DNA of 8,044 bases from Lachnospiraceae bacterium (GCA_017613595.1 JAGADM010000162.1:1-8044); one strand, 5' to 3'; shown: positions 1-5,763, numbered from the stretch's first letter. Numbers and translations are program-made. Notes: generated by a model not told the origin, from the letters alone.

Positions 1-1
1 C

Positions 2-334
2 ATCGCACCGCTTGACAACCTGATCTGGGACCGCGGGATTACGGAACAGATATTTGATTTCAAATACTCGTGGGAGGTGTATACACCGGCCGCGAAACGG
101 CAGTACGGATATTACGTTCTGCCGGTGCTTTACGGGAACCGTTTTGTTGCGCGGTTTGAACCCGAGAAGAACAACGGAAAGGAGCCGTTAAAACTCAAGA
201 ACTGGTGGTGGGAGAAGGATGTCACGGTAACCGGCGAGATGCTCGCCGCGATCGGTGACGCGTTCCGCAGATTCAGTGAATATCTCGGAGTCCCGATGCT
301 GCCGGAATCGGAGTGGAAGGGGAAGCTTCTGTGA
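2..334 (+). CDS. YcaQ-like winged-helix protein (DNA glycosylase family), C-terminal part only
   Basis: The frame is open from the window edge to a TGA at 332-334 and gives about 110 residues; the true start lies upstream. The segment IAPLDNLIWDRG, then YTPAAKRQYGYYVLPVLYG and a conserved NRFVARFEPE stretch, is the recognisable C-terminal part of the YcaQ/HTH_42 family. Characterised family members (for example E. coli YcaQ) unhook DNA interstrand crosslinks as monofunctional glycosylases. The catalytic QxQ motif of that family would lie upstream of the window, so activity cannot be judged here. A GTG at 77 is in frame, but the family similarity clearly continues upstream of it, so it is not the start. 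Assignment rests on recalled family similarity; the family is broad and many members are uncharacterised. Confidence 0.8.
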   Translation: MAPLDNLIWDRGITEQIFDFKYSWEVYTPAAKRQYGYYVLPVLYGNRFVARFEPEKNNGKEPLKLKNWWWEKDVTVTGEMLAAIGDAFRRFSEYLGVPMLPESEWKGKLL

Positions 335-380
335 TTATCCGATGGACCCGAGGGGGATCGGCTGCAAGCATCCCAGGGAC

Positions 381-398
381 AGGAGGAATCTCATGTAA
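381..398 (+). other. Ribosome binding site followed by a start-stop (ATG-TAA) minimal ORF
   Basis: A perfect AGGAGG at 381-386 sits 6 nt before an ATG (393-395) that is immediately followed by TAA (396-398). It lies in the 102-nt gap between the YcaQ-like gene and the methyltransferase. It could be a ribosome-occupancy element upstream of the methyltransferase, a remnant of a deleted gene, or chance. The gap otherwise shows only an imperfect CCGAT...ATCGG hairpin (339-361) with no T-tract, and no convincing promoter. Confidence 0.35.
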
Positions 399-436
399 TC
401 ATCCCGAAACTCACAGTCCCCATGGAAAGGAGACCT

Positions 437-1189
437 ATGGACGAAAAGAAACTTTTTAACGGCCACGCCGAGGCTTACACGGCCGGGCGGCCGAGCTACG
501 CGAAAGAACTGATCGACTGTCTGTACGGCCGTTACGGCGTTACCGCGGACTCGGTCATCGCCGACATCGGCTCCGGTACCGGCAAATTTGCCGCTCAGAT
601 TTTAAATCGCGGAAGCAGGGTGTTCTGCGTGGAGCCGAATGACGACATGCGCCGTACGGCAGAGCAGGAGCTCGGAGGGCTTACAAACTTCCGCTCCGTA
701 AAAGGGGATGAGGCCGATACGACGCTGGAAGCGGGGTCCGTCGATTTTATTACGACGGCGCAGGCGTTCCACTGGTTCGATGTCGCGAAATTCCGTACCG
801 AATGCGCCCGCATCTTAAAGCCCGGCGGAAAAGTGTTCTTAATCTGGAACATCCGTGACGAATCGGACCCGCTCAACCGGGACATGCGCGAAATCTATAC
901 GAAATACTGCCCGAACTTTAAAGGCTTTAACGGCGGAATCGTAAAGGATGACCCGCGGATCCGGGAGTTCTTCCGAAACGGATACGAATTCGTTTCGTTC
1001 ACGAATCCGCTGTATCTGAACCGTGACGCATTTATCCTTAGAAGCCTGTCCGGTTCTTACTCGCTGATGAAAGGCGACGCGCGGTATGAGGAATACCTGA
1101 AGGCAGTCGCCGATGTGTTTGAAAAGTACGCCGCGGAGGGAAACGTGACGATTGCCAACCAATCGGTTGCCTATGCGGGAAGTATATAA
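437..1189 (+). CDS. Class I SAM-dependent methyltransferase
   Basis: A 250-residue cytosolic protein with the Rossmann-fold methyltransferase core. Motif I is DIGSGTG at residues 43-49, an acidic ribose-binding residue is E66 in VEPNDDM, and AQAFHWFD (108-115) followed by RILKPGGKVFLIWN marks the later core strands. The N-terminal FNGHAEAYTAGRPSY and the C-terminal half resemble the family of small-molecule methyltransferases annotated as class I SAM-dependent (Methyltransf_11-type). The substrate cannot be read from sequence. The start at 437 is chosen because GGAAAGGAGA (424-433) lies just upstream; an in-frame ATG at 422 would add five residues and would place that Shine-Dalgarno inside the gene. 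The stop is 16 nt before the tautomerase gene, whose ribosome binding site begins right after this stop, so the two are probably co-transcribed. Confidence 0.9.
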   Translation: MDEKKLFNGHAEAYTAGRPSYAKELIDCLYGRYGVTADSVIADIGSGTGKFAAQILNRGSRVFCVEPNDDMRRTAEQELGGLTNFRSVKGDEADTTLEAGSVDFITTAQAFHWFDVAKFRTECARILKPGGKVFLIWNIRDESDPLNRDMREIYTKYCPNFKGFNGGIVKDDPRIREFFRNGYEFVSFTNPLYLNRDAFILRSLSGSYSLMKGDARYEEYLKAVADVFEKYAAEGNVTIANQSVAYAGSI

Positions 1190-1205
1190 AAAGGAGGATA
1201 TCATT

Positions 1206-1550
1206 ATGCCGTTTATTGATTCGAAAATCAGCATCAAAATTTCGGATGCGCAGGAAAAGGAACTGAAAGCAAGACTCGGGCAGGCGATCGCGCTGCTTCC
1301 CGGAAAGAGCGAAACATGGCTGATGACGGGGTTTGAGGATAACTATCATCTGTATTTCCGTGGTGACAACAGTAACCCCATGGCATTTGTCGAAGTGAGC
1401 ATTCTGGGCACGGCCGACAGCGGTGCACTCTCGAATATGACGGCCGAGATTACGAAAATCTTCGGCGAGGTGCTCGGAATTGCGGGCGAAATGGTTTACG
1501 TCAAATACTCCTCGACGCAGGATTGGGGCTGGAACGGCGGTAATTTCTGA
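1206..1550 (+). CDS. MIF-like tautomerase (phenylpyruvate tautomerase family)
   Basis: A 114-residue protein, the usual length of macrophage migration inhibitory factor (MIF) family members. It begins Met-Pro, and after Met removal the N-terminal proline is the catalytic base of this superfamily. The lysine of LPGKSETW (K34) aligns with MIF's active-site lysine region (ATGKPPQY). The C-terminus VYVKYSSTQDWGWNGGNF parallels the VYINYYDMN...VGWNNSTF end of mammalian MIF. The CxxC oxidoreductase motif of animal MIF is absent (PMAFVEV occupies that place). The family forms homotrimers that tautomerise keto/enol forms of phenylpyruvate and dopachrome analogues; the natural bacterial substrate is usually unknown. 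The start is fixed by AAGGAGG at 1191-1197, 8 nt upstream; an in-frame ATG at 1152 lies within the methyltransferase gene and is rejected. It is the second gene of the likely operon. Confidence 0.88.
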   Translation: MPFIDSKISIKISDAQEKELKARLGQAIALLPGKSETWLMTGFEDNYHLYFRGDNSNPMAFVEVSILGTADSGALSNMTAEITKIFGEVLGIAGEMVYVKYSSTQDWGWNGGNF

Positions 1551-1575
1551 AAACGAGAATGGGGAGAAAGTAAGA

Positions 1576-2478
1576 ATGTTTTTGGACATCGAAGAAAGTA
1601 AGAACTGGGAAAGCATTGAGCCGGTCGACAAGGGCTGGTCAAGCGACCGCAAATACCGGATCCGGACGAGTTCCGGTGAGAAGCTGCTGCTTCGGGTTTC
1701 GGATATCGCTCAGTATGAGGAAAAGAAGAAGGAGTACCGGGTAATCGAAAAGTATTCGAAACTTGGTTTTCCGATGTCAACGCCTGTTTCGATCGGAATC
1801 TGCAATGACGGAAAGAATGTTTATATGCTTCTATCCTGGGTGGACGGATGCGACCTTGAGGAGATGCTTCCGAAACGCAGTGAGGAAGAGCAGTACCGGC
1901 TCGGAAGAAAGGCGGGCGAGATTCTTAAAAAGATTCACTCGGTTCCTTTGGAGTCTGAAGATATTCCGCAGAAGACCAAGCAGGAGAAGAAACTGATGCA
2001 GCTCGGGCGGTACGAAAACTCGAACCTGCGGATTGCGGACGACGAGACGGCGATTCAGTATGTGAAGGACAACATCGGTCAGATCTGGCAGCAGCCGCCT
2101 GTGTACATGCACGGGGATTTTCATCCGGGCAACCTGATCTATATGGCGGATGGTTCCATCGGCGTGATCGATTTCAACCGATGGGAGGTCGGCGACCCGT
2201 ACGAAGAGTTTTATAAACTTGAAAGCTTCGGAACCGAGATCAGCATTCCGTACTGCATCGGACAGATTGACGCATATTTTTCCGACAATGTTCCCGAGGA
2301 TTTCTGGAAAGCCAACGCGGTATATGTCGCGCAGGCGTCCCTGTTCTCCATTAAATGGGCGGAGCCGTTCGGACAGAAAGACATTGACGGAATGGTTCGA
2401 AGAGCGAAGAAAGCGTTTGCAGATTTTGACGGATTCCGCCGGATCGTTCCGAAGTGGTATTCGGACAGAAAGAAATGA
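1576..2478 (+). CDS. Aminoglycoside phosphotransferase (APH)-family kinase
   Basis: A 300-residue cytosolic protein kinase-like fold. The catalytic loop HGDFHPGN (179-186) carries the Brenner motif HxDxxxxN, with D181 as presumed catalytic base, and IDFNRWEVGDPYEEF (from 198) holds the metal-binding D199. The N-lobe segment EKLLLRVSD (35-43) corresponds to the nucleotide-binding strand, with R40 where a lysine is often found, as I recall for several APH-like proteins of this type. Family members phosphorylate aminoglycosides, macrolides, choline, homoserine, fructosamines and other small molecules; the acceptor here cannot be deduced, so calling it a resistance gene would go beyond the data. 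The start at 1576 has GGGGAG (1561-1566) 9 nt upstream; earlier in-frame starts overlap the tautomerase gene. It lies 25 nt after the tautomerase and 16 nt before the GrpB-family gene. Confidence 0.88.
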   Translation: MFLDIEESKNWESIEPVDKGWSSDRKYRIRTSSGEKLLLRVSDIAQYEEKKKEYRVIEKYSKLGFPMSTPVSIGICNDGKNVYMLLSWVDGCDLEEMLPKRSEEEQYRLGRKAGEILKKIHSVPLESEDIPQKTKQEKKLMQLGRYENSNLRIADDETAIQYVKDNIGQIWQQPPVYMHGDFHPGNLIYMADGSIGVIDFNRWEVGDPYEEFYKLESFGTEISIPYCIGQIDAYFSDNVPEDFWKANAVYVAQASLFSIKWAEPFGQKDIDGMVRRAKKAFADFDGFRRIVPKWYSDRKK

Positions 2479-2494
2479 AAACATGGAGGGGAAA

Positions 2495-3004
2495 ATGGCA
2501 AAGCATGTTGTCGTAGAGCCGTATAATGAGGCTTGGAAACAGGATTTTATGGATATCAAAGCGGAACTGGAGCCCGCGCTCGGGGAACTTGCGCTCCGAA
2601 TTGAGCATGTCGGCAGTACTTCGGTTCCCGGATTGTCCGCAAAACCCATCATCGATATTGATGTTGTCATGGAAGATTACTCCAAACTGCAAGCTGTGGT
2701 AGACGCGCTCGCCGCAATCGGTTATACTCATGAGGGAGACCAGGGTATTCCGGGAAGGGAAGCGTTCAAGTATGACGGTAAGGAACACCTCCGGAAGCAT
2801 CATCTTTATGTATGCCCGGAGGATTCCGCCGAGCTGAGAAGGCACATCACATTCCGCGACTACCTTCGCTCGCATCCGGAAACGGTCCGGGAATACAGCC
2901 GCGTCAAGGAAGAGGGCGCGAAACTCTACCCGTATGATATCGACCGCTATATCGAACATAAATCACCCTTCATCGAAGGCGTGTATAAAGAGATCGGCCT
3001 GTGA
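2495..3004 (+). CDS. GrpB/UPF0157 family protein (nucleotidyltransferase fold)
   Basis: A 169-residue protein with the full GrpB (UPF0157) signature: VEPYNEAWKQDF near the N-terminus, HVGSTSVPGL (38-47), then KPIIDIDV (50-57). The GS...DxD arrangement is the metal/nucleotide-binding pattern of the nucleotidyltransferase superfamily to which the family is assigned. The C-terminal HHLYVC, LRRHITFRDYLRSHPE and a KxxxAxxYPYDIDRYIEHKSPFI-like end are also typical. Biochemical function is not established for most members; relatives occur alone, fused to dephospho-CoA kinase, or near resistance-type genes. The start at 2495 follows GGAGG (2485-2489) by 5 nt; an in-frame ATG at 2483 would lie before that site. 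Its 16-nt distance from the APH gene suggests one transcript. Confidence 0.9.
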   Translation: MAKHVVVEPYNEAWKQDFMDIKAELEPALGELALRIEHVGSTSVPGLSAKPIIDIDVVMEDYSKLQAVVDALAAIGYTHEGDQGIPGREAFKYDGKEHLRKHHLYVCPEDSAELRRHITFRDYLRSHPETVREYSRVKEEGAKLYPYDIDRYIEHKSPFIEGVYKEIGL

Positions 3005-3042
3005 TCCGTCAGCCTTGACCGCGGAACGGATTTCGGCGTATT

Positions 3043-3064
3043 TGCCGTACGCACCGGCATTTTT
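3043..3064 (+). terminator. Weak candidate intrinsic terminator after the GrpB-family gene
   Basis: TGCCG (3043-3047) and CGGCA (3055-3059) can form a 5-bp stem with a 7-nt loop, followed by five Ts (3060-3064). The stem is short, so termination would be partial at best. It lies in the 91-nt gap before the membrane-protein gene, the only long gap inside the five-gene run, and may separate it from the first four genes. Confidence 0.3.
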
Positions 3065-3095
3065 CTGAAGCAATACATTCTTGGGAGAAAATGAT

Positions 3096-3950
3096 ATGTT
3101 ACTTTTCGGTTCCTGGATCATTACGCCGTTTAACGGTGTGTTTTTCGCATCCTTCGGGTTCTTTATCGCACTGCTTGTTGTCGCGAGCCTGCTTCTTCGG
3201 GGCAAGTCCGAACGGACAAAGGTGATCGTTCTCATTTCGGCATGTGCCGTTACGCTCGTCGGATTTGTTTTCTATAAGTATTTTCTGTCTCTCGATACGG
3301 CTTACAGCGAGATAACCGCCGATATGGGCGGCTTCAACTGGTGGGGCGAACTGCCGCTGCAGCTTTGCAACATCAATATGATTCTGATTCCGATCGCGGT
3401 TCTCACGAAGAACCGTCCGATGATGTGCTTCTGCTTCTTCCTCGGGCCGCTCGGCGCCATGATGGCTCTGTTCATGCCGGGAAACGGATTTGACGGCTAT
3501 TCGCTGCTGCTGCCGCGCATGATCGGTTATTACGGAACCCACTACATGGTTGTGATCGAGGGCTTTGCCATTGTGACGTTCGGATTGTTCCGTCCGAAGC
3601 TTAGGGACCTTGCGAAAGCGGTTCTGACGGCGTTAGTGATCGCATTTGTCATCTTCTGCATCAACATGCTGCTGCGCGTTACGGGACTTCATGAGAAGGC
3701 CAATTACTTCTTCGCGGTGGAGACCGAGGGCAACGCGCTGCTGGAGCTATTCCATAAGATGCTGCCGTTCCCGTTCCTGTACCTGATCCCTTGCACGCTG
3801 ATCCTTGTGCCGTACATGCTTTTGATTACGGTGCCGCTTGAGATCGCGGACCGCAGGAAGGCCAAGGCGGGAGCCGCGGAGCAAGGCGAAGAGCCGAAAG
3901 CCAAAGCCGCGGATCAAGGCGAGGAGGCAAAGGCCGAAGCGCAGGAGTGA
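3096..3950 (+). CDS. YwaF-like (TIGR02206-type) integral membrane protein
   Basis: A 284-residue membrane protein with about six to seven hydrophobic segments: roughly residues 13-35, 43-65, 88-104, 110-128, 145-165, 172-194 and 226-248. The conserved-looking ELPLQLCNIN (85-94) before the third helix, a GPLGAMMALFMP segment, and a histidine at 149 (YYGTHYMVV) match what I recall of the YwaF/TIGR02206 membrane family, whose role is unknown. The protein ends in a hydrophilic tail of about 35 residues rich in Lys, Ala and Glu, with an imperfect 11-residue repeat. The start at 3096 is chosen because GGGAGAA (3083-3089) lies at proper distance; a TTG at 3081 is in frame but overlaps that site. Family assignment is moderately sure; membrane location is nearly certain. 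Confidence 0.75.
   Translation: MLLFGSWIITPFNGVFFASFGFFIALLVVASLLLRGKSERTKVIVLISACAVTLVGFVFYKYFLSLDTAYSEITADMGGFNWWGELPLQLCNINMILIPIAVLTKNRPMMCFCFFLGPLGAMMALFMPGNGFDGYSLLLPRMIGYYGTHYMVVIEGFAIVTFGLFRPKLRDLAKAVLTALVIAFVIFCINMLLRVTGLHEKANYFFAVETEGNALLELFHKMLPFPFLYLIPCTLILVPYMLLITVPLEIADRRKAKAGAAEQGEEPKAKAADQGEEAKAEAQE
3873..3938 (+). repeat. 33-bp tandem repeat encoding a charged C-terminal tail
   Basis: Two adjacent 33-bp units (3873-3905 and 3906-3938) share 25 of the first 30 positions by hand alignment. They encode AAEQGEEPKAK followed by AADQGEEAKAE at the end of the YwaF-like protein. The exact 11-codon period keeps the frame, suggesting slippage or unequal recombination within the gene. 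Confidence 0.7.
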
Positions 3951-3984
3951 CACAGCCGTAAAGCTGATTACCGTGAAAAAACGG

Positions 3985-4013
3985 TTGACAGATGCCGGAA
4001 ATCGGAGTATTCT
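3985..4013 (+). promoter_or_regulatory. Near-consensus sigma-70/sigma-A promoter
   Basis: A perfect -35 box TTGACA (3985-3990) is separated by exactly 17 bp from TATTCT (4008-4013), a 4/6 match to TATAAT. The predicted start of transcription is near 4020, giving a leader of about 24 nt before the small ORF at 4044. The weak palindrome ACCGTGAAAAAACGGT (3970-3985) touches the -35 box and could be an operator, but that is speculative. Confidence 0.75.
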
Positions 4014-4043
4014 GAACACAATATTTTTCGAGGAGTTCTTCTC

Positions 4044-4151
4044 ATGAAGCGTTTTGCGATTGAAAATCGTTATTCTTATGAGCATGCCATTCATATGATT
4101 CATGTGTATGGTTTTCATAGTGTACGCTTTTTCGGTCGCAGAGAAGAATAG
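4044..4151 (+). CDS. 35-residue small ORF, candidate leader peptide
   Basis: ATG at 4044 to TAG at 4149-4151. GAGGAG (4030-4035) lies 8 nt before the ATG and a near-consensus promoter ends 30 nt upstream, so translation is well supported. The peptide starts MKRFAIENRYSYEH and ends FHSVRFFGRREE; it holds four His, three Tyr, four Phe and five Arg and has no membrane segment, so it does not look like a type I toxin. GC is about 37% by hand count, clearly lower than the flanking genes, with codons such as CAT, TAT, ATT and CGT. A strong terminator begins 30 nt after its stop and the next gene starts 23 nt after that. This layout is that of a regulatory leader peptide (ribosome-mediated attenuation), though an independent small protein or a small RNA with an incidental ORF remain possible. 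I do not recognise the peptide. Confidence 0.6.
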   Translation: MKRFAIENRYSYEHAIHMIHVYGFHSVRFFGRREE

Positions 4152-4181
4152 AGCCCGGAGATACAATAACCCGTATTTACC

Positions 4182-4213
4182 GACCGCCTGTCTTTTCGGA
4201 CAGGCGGTTTTTT
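4182..4213 (+). terminator. Strong intrinsic terminator or attenuator
   Basis: CCGCCTGTC (4184-4192) pairs perfectly with GACAGGCGG (4199-4207) over 9 bp around a TTTTCG loop, extended by A4183-T4208 and a G-T wobble, and is followed by TTTTTT (4208-4213). It lies between the 35-codon ORF and the 136-residue protein gene. With only 23 nt from the T-tract to the next ATG, it must either be read through or end a separate small transcript. Confidence 0.9.
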
Positions 4214-4236
4214 ATCGGGATCAGGAGGAAAAGGAT

Positions 4237-4647
4237 ATGCGGTATTACAGAGTACACACAGCGGAAATTGCGTATATGACGCAGCAGCCGAGAGGGATTT
4301 TCACGGCAATCTGGAAGCTGGTTGACGAGAAAACCATGAATGAAGAAGAGATTGCGGAGTATTGGCGGAACCGGAAGTATTTTGAGGAGGTCCTGCCGGT
4401 GCCGCCTTACTATGAAACCGGCAATACGCAGGGCGCGGTCACGTGGTTCAAGGATACGCCCGAAGGGAACCGTATCTGGAATGAGATGACCTTCTACCGG
4501 CAAATGGCAGAGAAGTACGGTATGAAACTGTATATCTCGGAGCGCACGGAAGTGCCGGGCGAAGTGATTTACGAAGATGATTTTCAGGTGGCGGTGATCA
4601 ACCCGGCGGATGACGGCCGGACAACGACGAAAGAATGCGGAGGGTGA
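4237..4647 (+). CDS. Unknown conserved-looking 136-residue cytosolic protein
   Basis: I do not recognise this protein. It has no signal peptide or membrane segment and begins MRYYRVHTAEIAYMTQQPRG. It is rich in aromatic and acidic residues, with a motif-like EEIAEYWRNRKYFEEVLPVPPYYE (residues ~36-59) and a Trp-containing AVTWFKDTPEGNRIWNEM stretch, then an amphipathic segment leading to VIYEDDFQVAVINP. It has the feel of a compact alpha/beta domain. Coding is supported by AGGAGG (4223-4228) 8 nt before the ATG and by 4-nt spacing to the kinase-GNAT gene downstream, whose ribosome binding site overlaps its end; the two are likely translationally coupled. An in-frame upstream ATG at 4102 would cross the terminator and lacks a ribosome binding site. 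Its expression may depend on read-through of the terminator at 4182-4213. Confidence 0.75.
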   Translation: MRYYRVHTAEIAYMTQQPRGIFTAIWKLVDEKTMNEEEIAEYWRNRKYFEEVLPVPPYYETGNTQGAVTWFKDTPEGNRIWNEMTFYRQMAEKYGMKLYISERTEVPGEVIYEDDFQVAVINPADDGRTTTKECGG

Positions 4648-4651
4648 AGAT

Positions 4652-5707
4652 ATGGATCTGGTACTGTTAATAGGGAGCGGCGCCGTCGGAAAGATGACGG
4701 TCGGCCAGGAACTGCGGAAGATAACGGACTTCCGATTGTTTCACAATCATATGCTTTTCGAGCCGGTGCTTGAGGTTTTCGGGTATCGTGACGGCGCGCT
4801 TGTGGAACGGCTCCGGGACGTTCTTTTTGACGCGTTTTTACAATCCAATTACAAAGGGATGATCTTTACGATCATGTGGGCTTTTGACCTGCAGTCCGAC
4901 TGGGATTATGTCGAGAAGATCACGAAACGGTTTGAGGAAACCGGCGGAACCGTATATTATGTGGAACTGGTGGCGGACCGGGAGGTACGGCTGAAGCGTA
5001 ACCATACGGAGAACCGTCTCCTCAATAAGGCCTCAAAGCGTGACCTGACGATCTCCGATGACCGGCTTATCCGCGAGGAGACCAAATACCGTCTCGTGAG
5101 CCTCGAAGGAGAGATACCGTCTCCGAATTACCTGCGGATCGACAATACGAATCTGGAGCCCGACGTTGTGGCAAAGATGATCAAGGACCATTTTCATCTG
5201 CCGGACGCGACCGGAATCGAGCTGTTCAACAGGGTTAAGCTGGAGCCAGTAAGGGAGGATGAACTTGAACTGGTTCATCAGATGCAGGTGGAGAGTTTTA
5301 TGCCGCTCTACGAGATTTATCAGGACGAAGGCTCGCCCGCGATCGAGCCGCTTGAGCGGATCAAAAGACGCGCCGCCGTACCGAACCGTCAGTACTTTTT
5401 CATCGTGAAGGACGGTGCCAGAGTCGGCGTGATCAATCTCGGACACAATGACCCGAACGAGAAGAAGGTGTCGTTCATCAGTCCGATCTTCATCCTGCCG
5501 AGATACCAGAACCGCGGACTCGGGTACGTTGCAATTCAAAAGGCATTTGAGATGTTCCCGGAAGTAACGACATGGAAACTGGAGACAATCCTGCAGGAGG
5601 AGAGAAACTGTCACCTGTACGAAAAATGCGGATTTGTCCGTGTCGGAGAAGAGAAGATCATAAACGATAAGATGACACTGATCGACTATGAATTTAAGAA
5701 AGAATAA
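4652..5707 (+). CDS. P-loop kinase-like domain fused to GNAT acetyltransferase domain
   Basis: A 351-residue two-domain cytosolic protein. Residues 1 to about 185 are a P-loop NTPase: the Walker A-like GSGAVGKMT (8-16) and LFHNHML (29-35) match a family annotated as AAA or shikimate kinase-like small NTPases, in which I recall the GK-M-T form as usual. Residues about 195-351 are a GNAT N-acetyltransferase: IVKDGARVGVINLG forms the central strand and RYQNRGLG (284-291) is the acetyl-CoA-binding motif A (Q/RxxGxG), followed by LYEKCGFVRVGEE, the typical final GNAT motif. The substrates of both halves are unknown. The start follows GGAGGG (4639-4644) by 7 nt, and the gene lies 4 nt after the previous stop. 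The junction near residue 190 shows no stop or frameshift, so this is a genuine continuous fusion in the sequence given. Confidence 0.85.
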   Translation: MDLVLLIGSGAVGKMTVGQELRKITDFRLFHNHMLFEPVLEVFGYRDGALVERLRDVLFDAFLQSNYKGMIFTIMWAFDLQSDWDYVEKITKRFEETGGTVYYVELVADREVRLKRNHTENRLLNKASKRDLTISDDRLIREETKYRLVSLEGEIPSPNYLRIDNTNLEPDVVAKMIKDHFHLPDATGIELFNRVKLEPVREDELELVHQMQVESFMPLYEIYQDEGSPAIEPLERIKRRAAVPNRQYFFIVKDGARVGVINLGHNDPNEKKVSFISPIFILPRYQNRGLGYVAIQKAFEMFPEVTTWKLETILQEERNCHLYEKCGFVRVGEEKIINDKMTLIDYEFKKE

Positions 5708-5714
5708 CGGCATG

Positions 5715-5743
5715 AAAAAAGTCCCCGGATCGCTCCGGGGACT
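5715..5743 (-). terminator. Intrinsic terminator of the GH43 gene, possibly bidirectional
   Basis: GTCCCCGGA (5721-5729) and TCCGGGGAC (5734-5742) form a 9-bp GC-rich stem with a 4-nt loop, extended by an A-T pair. The AAAAAA at 5715-5720 becomes a U-tract on the minus strand, so it best ends the GH43 transcript. On the plus strand only a poor T-tract follows (TTGTCAT), but it may partly stop the kinase-GNAT transcript that ends 7 nt before it. Confidence 0.9.
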
Positions 5744-5763
5744 TGTCATACGTATCGGAATTA

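Noticed and set aside
339..361. CCGAT...ATCGG hairpin after the YcaQ-like gene as a terminator
   Set aside because: The stem is short and imperfect and no T-tract follows, so it does not meet the pattern of an intrinsic terminator.
1831..2670. A 279-codon minus-strand open frame across the APH and GrpB genes
   Set aside because: It spans two well-supported plus-strand genes and their junction, and its product matches nothing known; it is the usual antisense shadow of GC-biased codons.
3015..3044. TTGACC (3015-3020) as -35 box of a promoter for the YwaF-like gene
   Set aside because: At 17-18 bp spacing only GTATTT/TATTTG is found, a poor -10 match, so a promoter here is not supported.
437..5707. 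Integron-like cassette array, suggested by the succession of unrelated small genes
   Set aside because: Gene gaps are 4-25 nt in most places, too short for attC sites, and no recombination-site-like inverted repeats recur between the genes; no integrase is present.
5033..5749. A 238-codon minus-strand open frame opposite the kinase-GNAT gene
   Set aside because: It overlaps the terminator hairpin at its start and lies antisense to intact P-loop and GNAT motifs; no ribosome binding site precedes it.
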